DNA of 64,000 bases from Sequoia sempervirens (Eukaryota; Streptophyta; Pinopsida; Cupressales; Cupressaceae), in the NCBI GenBank assembly GCA_007258455.2, contig VDFB02193867.1, positions 530,874,198-530,938,197 on the forward strand, read 5' to 3'. A program made the translations under genes and the position numbers. Shown one piece after another: positions 21,786-34,820 of this stretch. Positions within the stretch are counted from its first letter, which is position 1. Each line of letters begins with the position of its first letter. The notes beneath the pieces are model-generated. The model did not search any database, had not been told where the DNA came from, and saw only the letters and a list, made by a program, of their open reading frames with translations.

Positions 21786-21868
21786 AGGTTTAGGATTAGG
21801 ATTATTGTTAGGGTTAGAGTTAGGGTTAGGGATAGAATTAGAGTTAAGATGTGAGTTAAGGGTTAGGT
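21786..21868. repeat. Short telomere-like array (TTAGGG-related)
   Basis: About a dozen degenerate units such as ttaggg, ttagag and ttaagg. The core is TTAGGG and not the common plant TTTAGGG. The tract is short and surrounded by ordinary AT-rich DNA. Confidence 0.75.
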
Positions 21869-21869
21869 C

Positions 21870-24800
21870 ATACAAATAACTAATTAACAATACTAAAACA
21901 CTATAATTAGCAGAACTTACATTTATTTGTATTCACATTAATAAAACTTACATTTACTTTTTATCAAATCTAAAAAATAATTATTACAATGCAAGTACTA
22001 GACACTATGTGGCACTTGTTTATTTATATATTTTCATTTTAGTACTATTATTTTTTAATTAATTATGTAGAGGTGTCGGGTGATCATGTTTAAAAAAATT
22101 ATTGAGTGGACATTTATATATATTTTAAAAAAAAAAAATTATAAAATAAAATTAAATAGTTTTATTTTTCTCTATTTCTTTTAGATAGATATATTTCAGA
22201 TATATTTGTTTCAAATCAATAGATAAGTGTTTCAAGTCTTGATAGATTAACTTTTTCAAGGGAAATATGATAATTTATTAGTCCAAAATATCACGGATTA
22301 TTAATTTTTTAATAGCTAAGTGAGGGAAGTAGATTCTTTTTATATTAATTTAAAAGATTAAAAAAAAAAGTCAAGGTCTTGATAAACTAAACAAAGAAAA
22401 CTAATCTATCAACAAGAAAAAAAGAACTTTTATTGTATGGGTACAACCAATCCTAGTACAAGGGGACTTATTTTTCTTTGCATGAGAATAGAGTGACATT
22501 TTACATTGATCAATGCTTGAACTTGAGAAAGATTTCTTCTATTTAATCTTGATCTAATTATTAGAACTTAAACAAGGAAAATCCTTAGAAATGTAATTTA
22601 CACTAATCTCCAATATCTTTACAAGAAGATAGTTCCCAAAAACCTTCATTAGGGCTAGCATTAGCAAAAAGTCCTTAGGCCTAGCCATAAAGGGAGAACA
22701 ATTTGTACCAATCAAAGAAGTAGGGTGAATCTTTATGTCTATTCATAAAAGGAGAATAATCTACACTAATTGAAGCAGGAGGGAAAGTTTTATGACTCCA
22801 CTTAAGAGGTGAGATCCAAGAATGAGGAGTTGCAAAGGACTAAAGTTGAAACTTGAATAAAAATGAGTAGACAATTGAACACTTTTATTGCCCCTTTCCA
22901 CTAAAAATCCTACTTTGGAGTACATGCCTCTTTTATAAGTAATTGAAACTTTGAACTAACTAATCACCAAATACCAACCTTGAAATTTAATCTTCATCTA
23001 AAAGAAATACTTTCATAATCAAGTTTCTTAAAAATTTTGTTCCTTGAAACTTGATCTACATCTAAAAGGAATACCTTCCTAATCAAGTTGTTATTTTCAA
23101 ATATTGCTCCCTACCTAGAACTCACTCTCAATAGGTGAGACTCTGGAGGGATCAAGCTCCACCAAAAAATGAGAAAAGGTGGATTGAGAATAGAGTTAGG
23201 TAAAATCTATTATAGCAATGGTTTTCCAAAGGGAGTTTCTAAGAATAAAAATATTGGAAGATCCCTCAAATTGAAATAGAAGGTAGGGTAAATAAACCAA
23301 AATTGGAGTAACCAAAAATAATTTTGTAAGAGGGTTTAATTTGAGGTTTCATTGCTTCATACGAAAGGAAGTTTTGTTCAATATCCATTAGATCTCTTAG
23401 AGCAATCTATGTTTTACCTAGATAAGAAATTTTAGATTACTAGAAATAAACTCTTCATACAAGGGTGAAAGTTTAAATTTTTGTTGCATTTTGGGCCAAA
23501 AAAATAAATTCAGGTGAATAGTTTCATTTCAAGTAGTTTTGGGTAAAATTGTTTAGCTCAAAATTATGTTCCCCTTTTGTGAAACAAGTAGTTTCAATTG
23601 AAACTCTCAAAAACATTAACTTGATAAACATTCAAAATCAAAATTGAAATGGATATTAATTTGTATAGAAGGCTTTGACCAACATATTTTTAAGCAAAAG
23701 AATTTTGACCAAAACTCTTTCACCCAAAACTATTGAGCTAACAACCCATGTGGAAACCTAACCCCTCTTTTGAGGAAAAATTAACAAAATTAAAAATTAA
23801 GTCCACATTTCTCCAAAAAGAACATTTTCATGAAAATATAAAAAATATCAATTGACACAATTCAATATAAGTAAAATAAGATTTATTTACCTCTCTTGAA
23901 AAGAAAATAAATCCAAAATATATTATCTCCAATGTTCAAGAAGTTAGGTCACAACTGTATTGGGTCACTCATCATTCAATTAAGGTATATTTATTCAAGG
24001 GGCCTTCAATGATTCACAGGGATTTAAATAAGTTTCTTCTCTACATATTCTTCTCATTTTTTATGTGATTTTTTTGTATATTTTTCTTTGTTTTTCTATT
24101 TTTTTAATTTTGATCCTAATCTAATCTAAGAGATTGTAAAAAATAAAAAGATATTGAGGTAACAAGAATTATAAAATGAATGGTTTGATTTAAATATTTT
24201 AACCTTTATGCATAAAAATATGAGAAATGAATCTTAAAATCACTATATTATGATTAACAATTATTGAACCAACAAAATAGAAAGTACAAAATCCAAAAGA
24301 TTTTAGAGACCTTAAACTACTATATTATACACAAAAACTTAGTGAAAATCTAGTAACTCAATAAAAAATATTTTCAATTCAATTATTATTAGTTTCCACA
24401 AAATTTTAAAGAAAAAAGAATTGACTAGTGCACTCTACCATACCAGAGAAAAGAAAGATTGAAAAAATGGGATCTTTATTATTTTTAGCAATAATTTATA
24501 AATCAAAATTGAATCTTCTTCTTGAATTTTTTTTCTCTATTACTAAAACAAATTCCATTAACTGTTGTTGTCTCATAAAATAGCTATAAAAAGAGACAAC
24601 CCTTATACAATATATGATGCATCCTTTTATAGAAAAAGAAGAGCTAAAAATATTCAATCTTCATACACAATTTGTAATCGAGAATTTCATGTAGAGGTTC
24701 TTATCATTAGATTACATCAAAATTAATTCTCCAACTCCACTTTTTAGAAGTTGATCCATGTATCACATTGCATAAGTTTATGCATTATTCTATAATATCA

Positions 24801-25305
24801 CTTGATCATGCCTAAAATATAGGAACCACTTTATGAATTGAGTGGAACCCATTTTACATCAAGTTTTATTGAATTAAAAATAAAAAATTTAAATGTTCAA
24901 ATGTTTCAACATGCTAAAATAGAAAGTTTGATTTGGCAGAAAAATAATTTGAATTTCAAATATACTATTTGGTATTTTTTTCTATTGGTTGTCCCTCTAT
25001 GGTTTCAATATTTTTTTCCAAAATGACTCCATCTAGCCCATCAAGATGATCCAACCCGAACTTAAAGTCTTCATACACTTTTTCTAAAAAATCTAATTAG
25101 TTCTTCATGTCAACTAGATCATTTTTAGAAGAGGTAAAATTTGACTAAAATTGCATAAGATGATTGAGTGAGTCCAAATTTGGGGTCTATCTATTGGCAT
25201 GTGGTTTTTCATTGATTTCAAAGGTGTTAGGTTCATGTTTGTAGTTGATGGCAATAGATGTCAAACAGAGGTTGATGCATGGTGTCACAAGATTGATGCA
25301 TGATG
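21870..25305. other. AT-rich non-coding stretch
   Basis: About 3.4 kb with no long reading frame on either strand and no domain, LTR boundary or tandem repeat that I could support. It is probably decayed transposon DNA, but I cannot name a family. The part just before 25311 is the insertion target of the solo LTR. Confidence 0.45.
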
Positions 25306-26940
25306 CCACATGTAACACCCCTCCGTTTTGGCTCTTTGGATCAAATGTGTTCTTCCTTATTTATGATTGTGTTTTGGCTATGCTTTGACTTTGGAACTTG
25401 ATTACTTTTGACCACTAATTGTTAAGCGATGTAAACATTATATTTGATGTGATGGCACTTTAATCAGATGTTATTATTATTTCATGTTATGGATTAAATT
25501 AGCATGTGTGTGAATTATTGATGTTCATGCTTTGATTATATCAGTGATGATTAGATACGTCAGTTAGCGATGTTGTATTGGTGAAGGGGATGGGATCACA
25601 TCACTCACGTGTGAGCGCCCTGTGATTCCATGATTTCCTCTTCACGGTGTGTTTTAATATATTATATGCATGTTCGACACTCGTATTGTGTGCAGGATGC
25701 AGGTACAGGACATCGACTCCACCTGGTTCTACAGGTCTGAGTGTGTCCTTTGTCCAACGGAAAATGATTGGGAGATAGTAGCTAGGTTTTCTGTGTCGTG
25801 ACATCACCCTAGCCATAGTGTGTCATCGGGTTGTTAGTTGGGATAAGTTATTTTCTTTGTTGTCTCTTCTCTCCTTGCTGCGTATTTAAATTTGCAAGAT
25901 AAAGGGTGCTTGTTTTATTTAATTGCATTGTCAAAATAAATAAATGAGTGACTATTAATTAATTAGTTAATTTAATTCAATCAATAAAATAATCTAATCA
26001 TGGATTAGATTTATTTATTGATAAATTAAATTAAAATATTTGTGTTAGCATTATTAAATTTTGAGATCAAATCAAAATAGAAATTGCCTTGCATTCATTT
26101 TTGAAATAAAATTAAAAAAAATGATTTTAAATGTAAATTGGTAAATTCAATTTTGTTGAAGAAAGAAAATTTAATTATCATTTGGGTTGCAAAAATAGAT
26201 CTTTGTTTTAAATTAATATTGTGCAAATTACACTTGGAAATGGAAATTGTTTTATGAAATTGCAAAAATAAAATATCTTGTTTTAGCAATAAATTTGGTG
26301 GGTGAGTCCATTTTAGGTTTTTTAAAAATTTGGGGGAAAAAATGGCATAAGGTAATTCATTTTATTTTTGGAATTTTAATTGGATTTTGGTGGAGAGCTT
26401 GGAGGTGGCTAAAATTGTGGAATTGAAGGAGGGCTTGGAATTCTCCATTGTTGAAAGCTTCCAAATTTGGAGAAAACACAAGGTTCCACCATTCTTTCTT
26501 CTACTTCTTGTTTCATCTTGAATGGAATTTAAATGATTGTAAATATAGTTTTAGATTCAATGAAAATCCATTGAAATGCTCTCAAACTTGCAAACTTGTA
26601 GTTAGATTTGGAAATGGAAACCAAACAAGAAATTTACTCCAAAAAAAAAAAGGTGAAAATCAAAGAAAACTTTATTTCAAACTTAAATTTTTGAAACCCA
26701 TTTTGTTGTTTTTGAAAATAATTTCTGTTCATGAAATGGGTTTGGATTATTTTCACAATTTGAGTTTGAAATCAAAATTTGGGTATATATATTTGTTATA
26801 TTTGAAATTTTTTTATTTTGGGTTAAACCTAGAAAATATCCTGTATTTTCGCCATGGACAAACACAGGGATTATTTAAAAAAAATAATAATTTTGTTTGT
26901 TGTTGTGGGGTGGGAGGTCAAACCCCACTGCCACCACACA

Positions 26941-27091
26941 CGCCGCGGCCGTAAGGCCACGAACTGTGTGTAGAACACACAGGTTGTGGCCAGAATGACC
27001 ACAGACTGTGTGAACCACACACAAGCTACAGTCGTAAGGCCACAGACTATGTGAAGTTCACATAGGCCGCAGCCTTTACGGCTTTGTGGCA
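26941..27091. repeat. GC-rich tandem hairpin island inside the solo LTR
   Basis: Three ~42-bp tandem units of the type 'ggccgtaaggccac' + 'gaactgtgtg', each holding a small inverted repeat (CTGTGTG/CACACAG twice, CTATGTGAA/TTCACATAG once), plus a closing half unit. It is a sharp GC peak in AT-rich DNA, and its CpG and CCGCGG sites are possible methylation targets. Confidence 0.85.
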
Positions 27092-27149
27092 TTCCAAATG
27101 AAACTTTGGATTTCGTTTTTTTATGTTTTATTTTATAATTATTATTTAA

Positions 27150-27290
27150 TATTATATTAATATTAATATATAATATATATATATATAATATATATAATAT
27201 ATAATATATTATATTATATGTATAATATATATTATATTATATATATATAATATATATATAATATTTAAATAATAATTAATTTAAATATAT
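27150..27290. repeat. TA-rich microsatellite
   Basis: Nearly pure TA/TAA alternation just after the GC island. Confidence 0.9.
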
Positions 27291-29283
27291 AAATATATGT
27301 AACATATATTATGCATATATGCTTAATTAGATAAATATATATGCATAGTATATATACATGTATATTTTTATATTTATGATTTTAAAATAATTTGTAAAGT
27401 GTAATTAAATTGCTTGATTAAGAGGATTGAAATATTTGATTAAATAGATATTTTAGTGGAATTTATGTATATTTTAATGAATAAGGGATTTTATTGCGAA
27501 ATAGGTTTTATTGAATAAGATAAATGCCTTGATTTATTTAAATGTCTTGAATAAGAAAATAATAGGAAATTTAGAGTAAGTAAATTAATGTAAATGTTAG
27601 TTGAATGATTGTATTATTTAAGTGTTTTGATTATAATTATAGTTGTAAGATTGAGAATTTAATGAAAGATTTATTTTAGTCAAATGATGTTAATTACTAA
27701 ATTGCTTGATTATGAACTTATTGTGAAACTAAGGATAAAGGAATGACTTTTATTTAATGCAATGATGTGGAATGAAATTTAGAGTTTTGATTAGATGGAT
27801 GCAAGGAAGGAAAACTGTGATTGACTGGATTTAGGAAATCCGAATATTAGTCTATTTAATTGCATGAAATGCTTTTAATGTTTATTCGTTCTTGCTCGAT
27901 GTTGGGAGTATAGAATCTTTGTCTTGAAGTCTTACATATAGGGTTTCATTTATTTGTATGGGTGGTCATCATGGTAGTCAACCTTTGGGATTGTCTTGGG
28001 ATTTGTGCCTCCTTGGGATTGGGAGAGGGCCATGTGGTTGTGCCTCCTTGGGAAGGAGTGATTTTTTTTGGTATCTTCATTTCCTCCAGTGTTTGGAGAG
28101 GGTTTAACCTTTGTCTCCTCCAATGTTGGAGTGAGTTTCCTTTATTTGTTGCCTCCTTGGTTTGGAGAGGTCGTCTTATCCGGTTACTCATTGTGGTTTA
28201 TACTGTGTATGTTGTCGATAGGAGAGTGGCTCTTTGTGGGGGTCCGACACACAAAGGGGCGCCAGGGTAACTCACCTAGAGTTTAACTAAGTGATAATTT
28301 AAAAGAATTAATGGGGATCTTTCACACTAATAAGATAATGAATGCCTCTCTCGTGAAGCAAGTGAATGATAAGGCTCAAGATGAGATGGGATGCATAGTT
28401 TTTCGTGAGGGTCCGGCGGCCGGTAGAGGCAAGTCAGGGTAACCTAGGATGGGGGTCCGGTAGCCTAGGAAGGTTGAGCCAGGGTAACTCATGGAAATTT
28501 ATGCATGACACTCTTCCTATGTCGACAGTTAATCAGTTAATCAATTATTGTGCGATGTACATGATCATTGTTCTCTGGAAGCATTGTAACCTCGTGTTAA
28601 GTGATGTTGTGACTGTAGTGGTTAAGTGGCATTGTGATTGTAGATGTTAAGTGACCCTGTGATTGTAGTTGTTTCAGTTTAGGTATGTTTAGCCCGTGTC
28701 TAGTGGTAGATGGTCTTGTGTAGGAATTCCTTGTTACTATCTCCTAGCACAGAGGGAGTGGAACCTTTTGGATTCCACGTGGTCGGGTGGCGTGCTTCAT
28801 AATCCGTTGGTTTTCTTTTTGTTCGTGTGGATGAGACTTCCAGTTGGAGAGCTCGTGGGTTCCAGTTTCATGTCATGCTTTATCCTTTCAGTTGGTTATT
28901 GTATTTATTACCCCTCATTGTGATTGAGGTGGAATTTGTAATATGTAATCTTGAATTATTGGATTTATCTCATTCGGGGAATGAGTGTTGTAATTATGTT
29001 GTAAACTGTAATATTGGAATCCAGTGGTATTTCATATTCTTTGATGTAAATTATCTTGCATGGAATGTATGCGTTCTTATTTCCTTAAGTATTTAAATGT
29101 TATGAATTTAATTCATGGTTCTTGTTTGGGTTTAAGTAACTCAGTCTCGTAACCTTAGGGGATTGGTTGGAAATGGTTAGTTAACTTGCATGTTAATTGT
29201 TCTAATTGTCCTTTAAAAAAAAAAAGTTCGTTTGTGTAGTAAATTGCAACTTCCCCTAGGGTTGCGTTGCATGCTACACCACA

Positions 29284-30930
29284 CAAGTTTGATGATGCAT
29301 CAAGGAAATTCATGCTTCAATAGTTCATGTTGTTGGTTTGATAAGCTTGATGTTACTCTCTAAGGTATGGTGAAGTTCTTATTGGTATTTGTTCATTTGG
29401 TGTTGGTGATGAGTTTGCTACTTCAAGATTTTCAAGGTGTAAATGGGAACAAAAGGAATAATGGCTTGTTCATTATTGAAATGAAAAGGAAATACTGGTT
29501 TGTTCATTATTGTCAAGGGAATTGTATCTTATTATTTTCAAGGATGATTGAGAAAAAAACTTATCATTTTGTTAAGGGTATGCACAAAGTTGTTTTCATT
29601 ATAAAAATGATGAGGGCACAATCTCTTGTGAAGGTTGTGGACGTGTCATGATGACTTTGGTATGGTAGCTGCAAGGCATGGTTTTCAGGTAGTGGTTGTT
29701 TGGTAGTGACTACTCCAGGTGTTATCGACTACTTCTATGGAAAATGAGCACATTGGTAACATATTATTTAATCCTAGTTTGTTGTTATTCATGTCAAGTT
29801 AGGGAGAAGGCCCAAGAGTTTCCCATTGAATAACCGCCACCTCCATGTTCACTTAACCCCCAAAAAAAATTTGACTTTGATCCATTAAAAAACTTTATGT
29901 TATTGAATAACTAATTACAAAAACACCAATAGCCGCTCATTAAGTGCTAAAGTGACTGATTTAAGTGGATTTTAAGTGCTAAAATAGCTATAATTGATTG
30001 AAATTATAGCGAGCAGCTACTGGGATAGCCCTCTAAAAGGTGACTTTTTTACCTCCGCGCACATATCCAATGCTCCCGCACTCAATCGAATTGCCCAGAA
30101 GCTGAAACCTTAGTTATAAGCACTTAACTCATATGCGAAAAAAACCCATAAATTTTTTTTCCGATTCAACATACGGTTTGAATTCTACGGTTGCACGGTT
30201 AGTTCCCCGGCGGCTACCGGTCTTCCTACTAAGGTATGAAAATCAACATATAGATTGCTAGGTCTTTGAATTTTTTCTGTTGACTGGGGTTTCAGGTTTT
30301 GAAGCTTATTTTTATTCACTGCATAAGGGTTTATTGGAGTTTGTTGTATAATGATTCAAGAGTTTATTGTGTTCGGGGTTTCAATTTCAAATGATCTAAA
30401 TGAAATTGCTTGTCAACCCTATTCCTAGGGCATACTGACATGACAAATATACATTGTGTGTTCTTTTTCTTTATTATCTCATGGTAGTTTGATATAACCT
30501 AAGTCTAAGATTTACATTTTTCAGTTCAATGCTAGTCTAGATGGCACATTTTGATAGTTATCAAACCATACTTTTGAATGATGCTTTACTGGTTATGAGG
30601 AAAATTCTTGTAAACAGTTGCATACACTGTTTGATGGAAAACTATCACGGTCTTGATTAATATATGGAAGTGACTTGATCACTATGAAGAGGTTCAATGA
30701 AGATGAGACTTATACTCTACAAAGAGTCATTATTATGCTTATGCTGAAAGAATTGATGAAAAATATATTTTAAAAAATAGAGAAAGCAAGTTCTTTAAGT
30801 GCTGGTATTATGTGGATACACAAACATATAGGTTCTTGAGTCTCTAATAAAAATGAGACAATCAAGAAATGCTTTGTAATGAAACATACATTATACTCTG
30901 TCCTTTTATTCACAGAATCATATTGATGTG
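29284..30930. other. Unassigned sequence between solo LTR and next repeats
   Basis: No supported gene. A less AT-rich patch at about 30050-30235, with 'ccccggcggctaccgg' followed by a donor-like AAG|GTATGA, could be an old gene or transposon leader, but no coding frame accompanies it. The rest is unrecognised. Confidence 0.4.
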
Positions 30931-30939
30931 AAAGTTGTA

Positions 30940-31090
30940 TTGGCCAGGGAGGCAATTGTATTTTCCAATGAGGCATACTTGTAACCAGTGAGGTTCATTT
31001 GCTAGTGAGGCATATTGTGTAGCTAGTGAGGCACAAAAAGTAGCTAGTGAGGCTCTATAATCATTGGGTTTTTATTAAGCCAATGAGGCA
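30940..31090 (+). repeat. Short interspersed CTAGTGAGGC repeats
   Basis: Seven near copies of cyagtgaggc / ccaatgaggc in about 150 bp, spaced roughly 20 bp apart (near 30943, 30965, 30985, 31002, 31023, 31043 and 31080). Downstream sequence (31080-31437), with 'gggttttccactcataaat' and 'ttgattcaccccctcttag', resembles the end of a Copia-type LTR region, so the repeats may belong to a decayed LTR. Confidence 0.6.
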
Positions 31091-32719
31091 ATTTTTCTCG
31101 TGTGGTTTTTTATCTTTATGAGGGTTTTCCACTCATAAATCATTGTGTTATGGTTTCCCATTATTTGTGGTCTACCTGGTCTTCATGTTCAAACATTCAG
31201 TCTTGTGTATCTTTTAGCATTTGATTTTCTATGGTGTCTTTAGCTTTTATGATCTACTTATGTTCTTTGTGTTCAATCAAGCCTGATAGCTTTACATGCA
31301 TGATGCAACACATGATAGTTGAATTGTTCTAAAACTTGCATTTTATATGTTCAAAGTTATGTAAGATTAATATAAGGTCATTTTAAATTGGTATACCATT
31401 GATTCACCCCCTCTTAGTGGTATTGTACTCCAACTCTATCTTATTTCATTAACGTTATATTTCAAAAAATTCTCGATCTCCTTAGGTGTCTTCATTTCAT
31501 GCTTCTCCATATTCACTAGTTCAAGACTAATTATTATACTTATAAGGTCTTCAAAACTATACTTATCCTTATTCAATTATTTTTATCTTCCATAATTGTA
31601 TGTATATATAAAGCAAGGACATTCCTTCTAAAACCTATCACCTTTATTGTCTTCTCAAAAAATAGTCATTAGGCTACAAAATTCCATTAGATAATAATTC
31701 CTAAGGGGATACCTATTACACTAGTAGAATTTTGGAAAAATAAATGACTACATGACTAAAAATTTTAGTCACATGACTAATAATTAGTAGAATTTGGCAA
31801 ATAAATGACTAATTTGGTCATTTATAAGTGACTAATCTAGTCATCGGGTAAAATCACAACTAAATGACTAATATTAGACAAATAAAAATGACTAAATAAT
31901 TAACTAAATTAATGACTAAATAAATGACTATTACACTATTCTTTTTTCTTTTGAATTTGATCATAATCCATAGAGCTTAAGCCCCACTCATGGGACCCCT
32001 ACCTAAGTGGGCCATTTGGCCACCTAGGTTGCTTGATGCACCAAAAATACCTATTGCGTGGAAGGAATTGGCTCTCGGTGTAGTCTTAAGGCCTTCACAT
32101 ATTTTATAAAAAAAATTTAACATTTTACATTCTTTAACTTTTATTACTCATTATGTTAATGAATCATTAATGCTTTTAACTATGATTTGAAGCCAGTTTG
32201 ATTTTCCTATTGTGTTAGCATGTCAAATGTATCAAAGAGAAATTGTGGTCAATTTCACTAATAAAATATGATTTAAACAATCCAATTGTATTTTGAAGGC
32301 TATCTTTCATTTCAAAACACAAATAAAGATGACTAAATAATTAGTCACACATAAAAATTAGACAATATGATATTAAAGTGGTTAATTAAAAACAATTGAA
32401 TTGAGGAAGTGTATTGTATTATAATATAATATAATAATAATAATATATTATAATAATAAATTATAATATAATATATATTATTATTATATATATAATATAT
32501 TGTATATATAATATATTATATAATAATATAATATAATATAATATTTATATTATAATATAAATATAATATTATAATATATTTAAAAGCATGAGATTTAATT
32601 TTGAAATCAAAATCAAATGAAGTAAAGAAGTGGGAAAGTGGGTTATGGTATTTGATTTTTCTAATAAAAATCATAAAAGGTACCTATTTTCTTTAATACA
32701 ATGTGAAAAATAAACCATT

Positions 32720-33480
32720 GGGCCTAGGGTAATAAAAAACCCTAAATCAAAAAGAAACCGAGCCCTAATCTCATTTCATTTTTCACTTGTATTTTTGGAG
32801 AAGAAACTCATTCCATTTTTCACTTGTATTTTTGGAGAAAACTCAACATCGCCATGCCTGGGTAGGGTTTGAGAGTGGAATGGTGACTCATTCTGTTGTT
32901 TCTAATGATTTTCCTGAAAAAAAAATATTGCAGAGGTAAGTCTTTGGTTTTGAAACTAAAAAGTATTCTCCATTTTGAAGCATTTTATCGAGCTCACTTG
33001 GTCACGACTGAGTATTTTTCTATTGTATTTCCTTTGCTTACCATTTGTTGATATCTCTCCTCTTTGTTTGACTGCCATTGGAGTATCTTTGAGGCTCATT
33101 TCTAAAGACTTTGGAGGGAGTCTCCTTTACAACAATCTTGTGTAAGTTTCATTATTCTTATCTCTTAAATTTCTATGAGAATAGGCTCGATTCGAGCTCA
33201 GTAGAGGCAATATGATAAAAACCCTTGTATCTCCCTGCACAAATCTTGATGGGTTACTTTCTTTCTATAGAAAATGTAAAACTTTGCACTCTCAACTTAC
33301 TATTTTCATTATTTTGAGGGCTTTCTGTGTTCTAATGGTCGTGACCTTCATAGCATTTTGGATATTTTTCTTTATGTTCATTTTCTCTTCCTCATGGTTG
33401 TGTGGTAGAGACCCAATACTCAATAAAACAAACTTTTGTATACTTGACGTTTCCACAAAGGAAACTCCAAAAATTATATA
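32720..33480 (+). other. Gene-like segment inside the CACTA element
   Basis: Contains 'aaaaaccctaaatc' + 'gagccctaatctc', a style common in plant gene leaders, a duplicated 'cattttgtattttggag'-like phrase (two copies about 45 bp apart near 32780 and 32815), and a donor-like GAG|GTAAGT at about 32934-32935. A small open frame at 33212-33481 (89 codons) matches no family I know. It could be the element's own transposase leader with the coding part deleted, or a captured host gene fragment. Confidence 0.35.
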
Positions 33481-33986
33481 AATGGCATGCCCTGAAATTC
33501 TTTCTTTAATTTTCTTTTATGCTCTTCATCCAAGTAAAGTGTCTAATTGTGAATGGGATGAATGACAGATTGGATAGGAGCAGCCAAAGTGTGTCTGAAT
33601 TCCCAGAGAGCACCTTCATAACTAAGAGAATTATTATATTTATTGGAAATCTTGATTTTAATAGAGGGCTTTGTTTCAGCTTCTTTCCACTTAATATCAC
33701 AACTTTTGGCATTTCCTAAAATCTCTGGCCTATTTTCATTCATTTTCAAAAAAAATTCTTAAAGTAGATTTTGTAAATGATCTAGGCTTGTATTTTTGAA
33801 TCCATTTTATTCTCACAATGCTTTCAATAATTTCAAGCACATTCACAGCTTCATAGTGTATCTTCCATACATGGTTGCGGTCAATAATATACATTTAAGT
33901 TTTTTTAAAGTTTTTAGTTTTTCTTAAATAATTTTATTACAATAGAATTTCAGTTATCAAGAGACATTCTAATAAATTTTTTAGTT

Positions 33987-34320
33987 TTTCTTAAATAATT
34001 TTATTACTAGCTTTGTTTTTTTGAAGCAATCTTTCTTTTTTAGTTTTTCTTTTTCATTAGAAAAGAAAAACTAAAAAAGAAAGGTTGCTTTTATATCTAA
34101 ATTAGTAATTGTTAAATCAGAAATTAGAATTTAATTTAAATTTAGAATGAAATTTCTTAAATAATTTTATTACTAGCTTAGTTTTTTTGAAGCAATCTTT
34201 CATTTTTAGTTTTTTTTTTTCATTAGAAAAGAAAAACTAAAAAGAAAGGTTGCTTTTATATCTAAATTAGTAATTGTTAAATTAGAAATTAGAATTTATT
34301 TTAAATTTAGAATGAAATTT
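33987..34320. repeat. Tandem ~166-bp duplication with long hairpins in the CACTA element
   Basis: The unit starting 'tttcttaaataattttatta' occurs at 33987 and 34153. Each copy contains a near-perfect inverted repeat with ~30-bp arms (34024-34054 with 34060-34090; the second at about 34190-34255) around the loop 'cattag'. Transcripts would fold into strong stem-loops. Confidence 0.85.
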
Positions 34321-34383
34321 AATTTTTCAAGATATTGTGGTGATTTGATTTAAAGAATAATACAATAATTGAATCCAAAATTG

Positions 34384-34820
34384 AAAAAGTAGAGATTATT
34401 TCTTTTGTAAATACATTTTTTTGCAATATCACTAATTCTATGCATTTTTTATTTATTAGACTTTCTTTGATAATCTAGTAATATATTTAAGATATTACTT
34501 TGATATTTATTCTTTTGCAAATGCATTTCTTTTACAATATCATTAATTCTATGCATTTTTATTTATTAGACTTACTCTAATGCTTATGGGTATTTGCATT
34601 TAAGATATTCATTTTTTACAACTATTTAGTAATATGTTTATGGATAGTACATAGCAAGGAGATATTTCTTTGATAAGCTAGTAATATTTAAGATATTACT
34701 CTGATATTAATTCTTTTGCAAATGTATTTCTTTTGTAATATCATTAATTCTATGCATTTTTATTTATTAGACTTACTCTAATGCTTATGGGTATCTACTT
34801 TTAAGATATTCATTGTTTAT
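34384..34820. repeat. Degenerate tandem repeat in the CACTA element
   Basis: Three copies of a ~110-bp unit with 'tattaattctatgcattttt' and 'tattagacttactctaatgc' (near 34430, 34540 and 34745). Confidence 0.75.

Larger units (their letters stand above)
25311..29278 (+). mobile_element. Solo LTR, 3,968 bp, probably Ty3/Gypsy
   Basis: Begins TGTAACACCC and ends GCATGCTACA, with inverted tips TGTA..TACA. It is flanked by a 5-bp duplication, ccaca (25306-25310 and 29279-29283). Joining the flanks gives continuous sequence around 'gatgcatgatgccacacaag', as expected for an empty site. No gag or pol lies inside, so it is a solo LTR left by recombination between two LTRs. The 28205-28810 part matches, in reverse, 59760-60360, so the family has other copies here. 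It contains a GC-rich hairpin island (26941-27091) and then a TA-rich tract (27150-27280). The length is large for an LTR but known in Gypsy families of large plant genomes. Confidence 0.85.

Noticed and set aside
26448..26954. 168-codon open frame inside the 25311 solo LTR
   Set aside because: Phe/Asn/Lys-rich translation of AT-rich LTR DNA with no domain; an LTR is not expected to code.
27950..28290. Overlapping frames on both strands near 28.1 kb
   Set aside because: Inside the solo LTR, open on both strands by composition, no family match.
33500..33750. Opposed small frames inside the CACTA element
   Set aside because: Mutual overlap on both strands and no transposase motifs.
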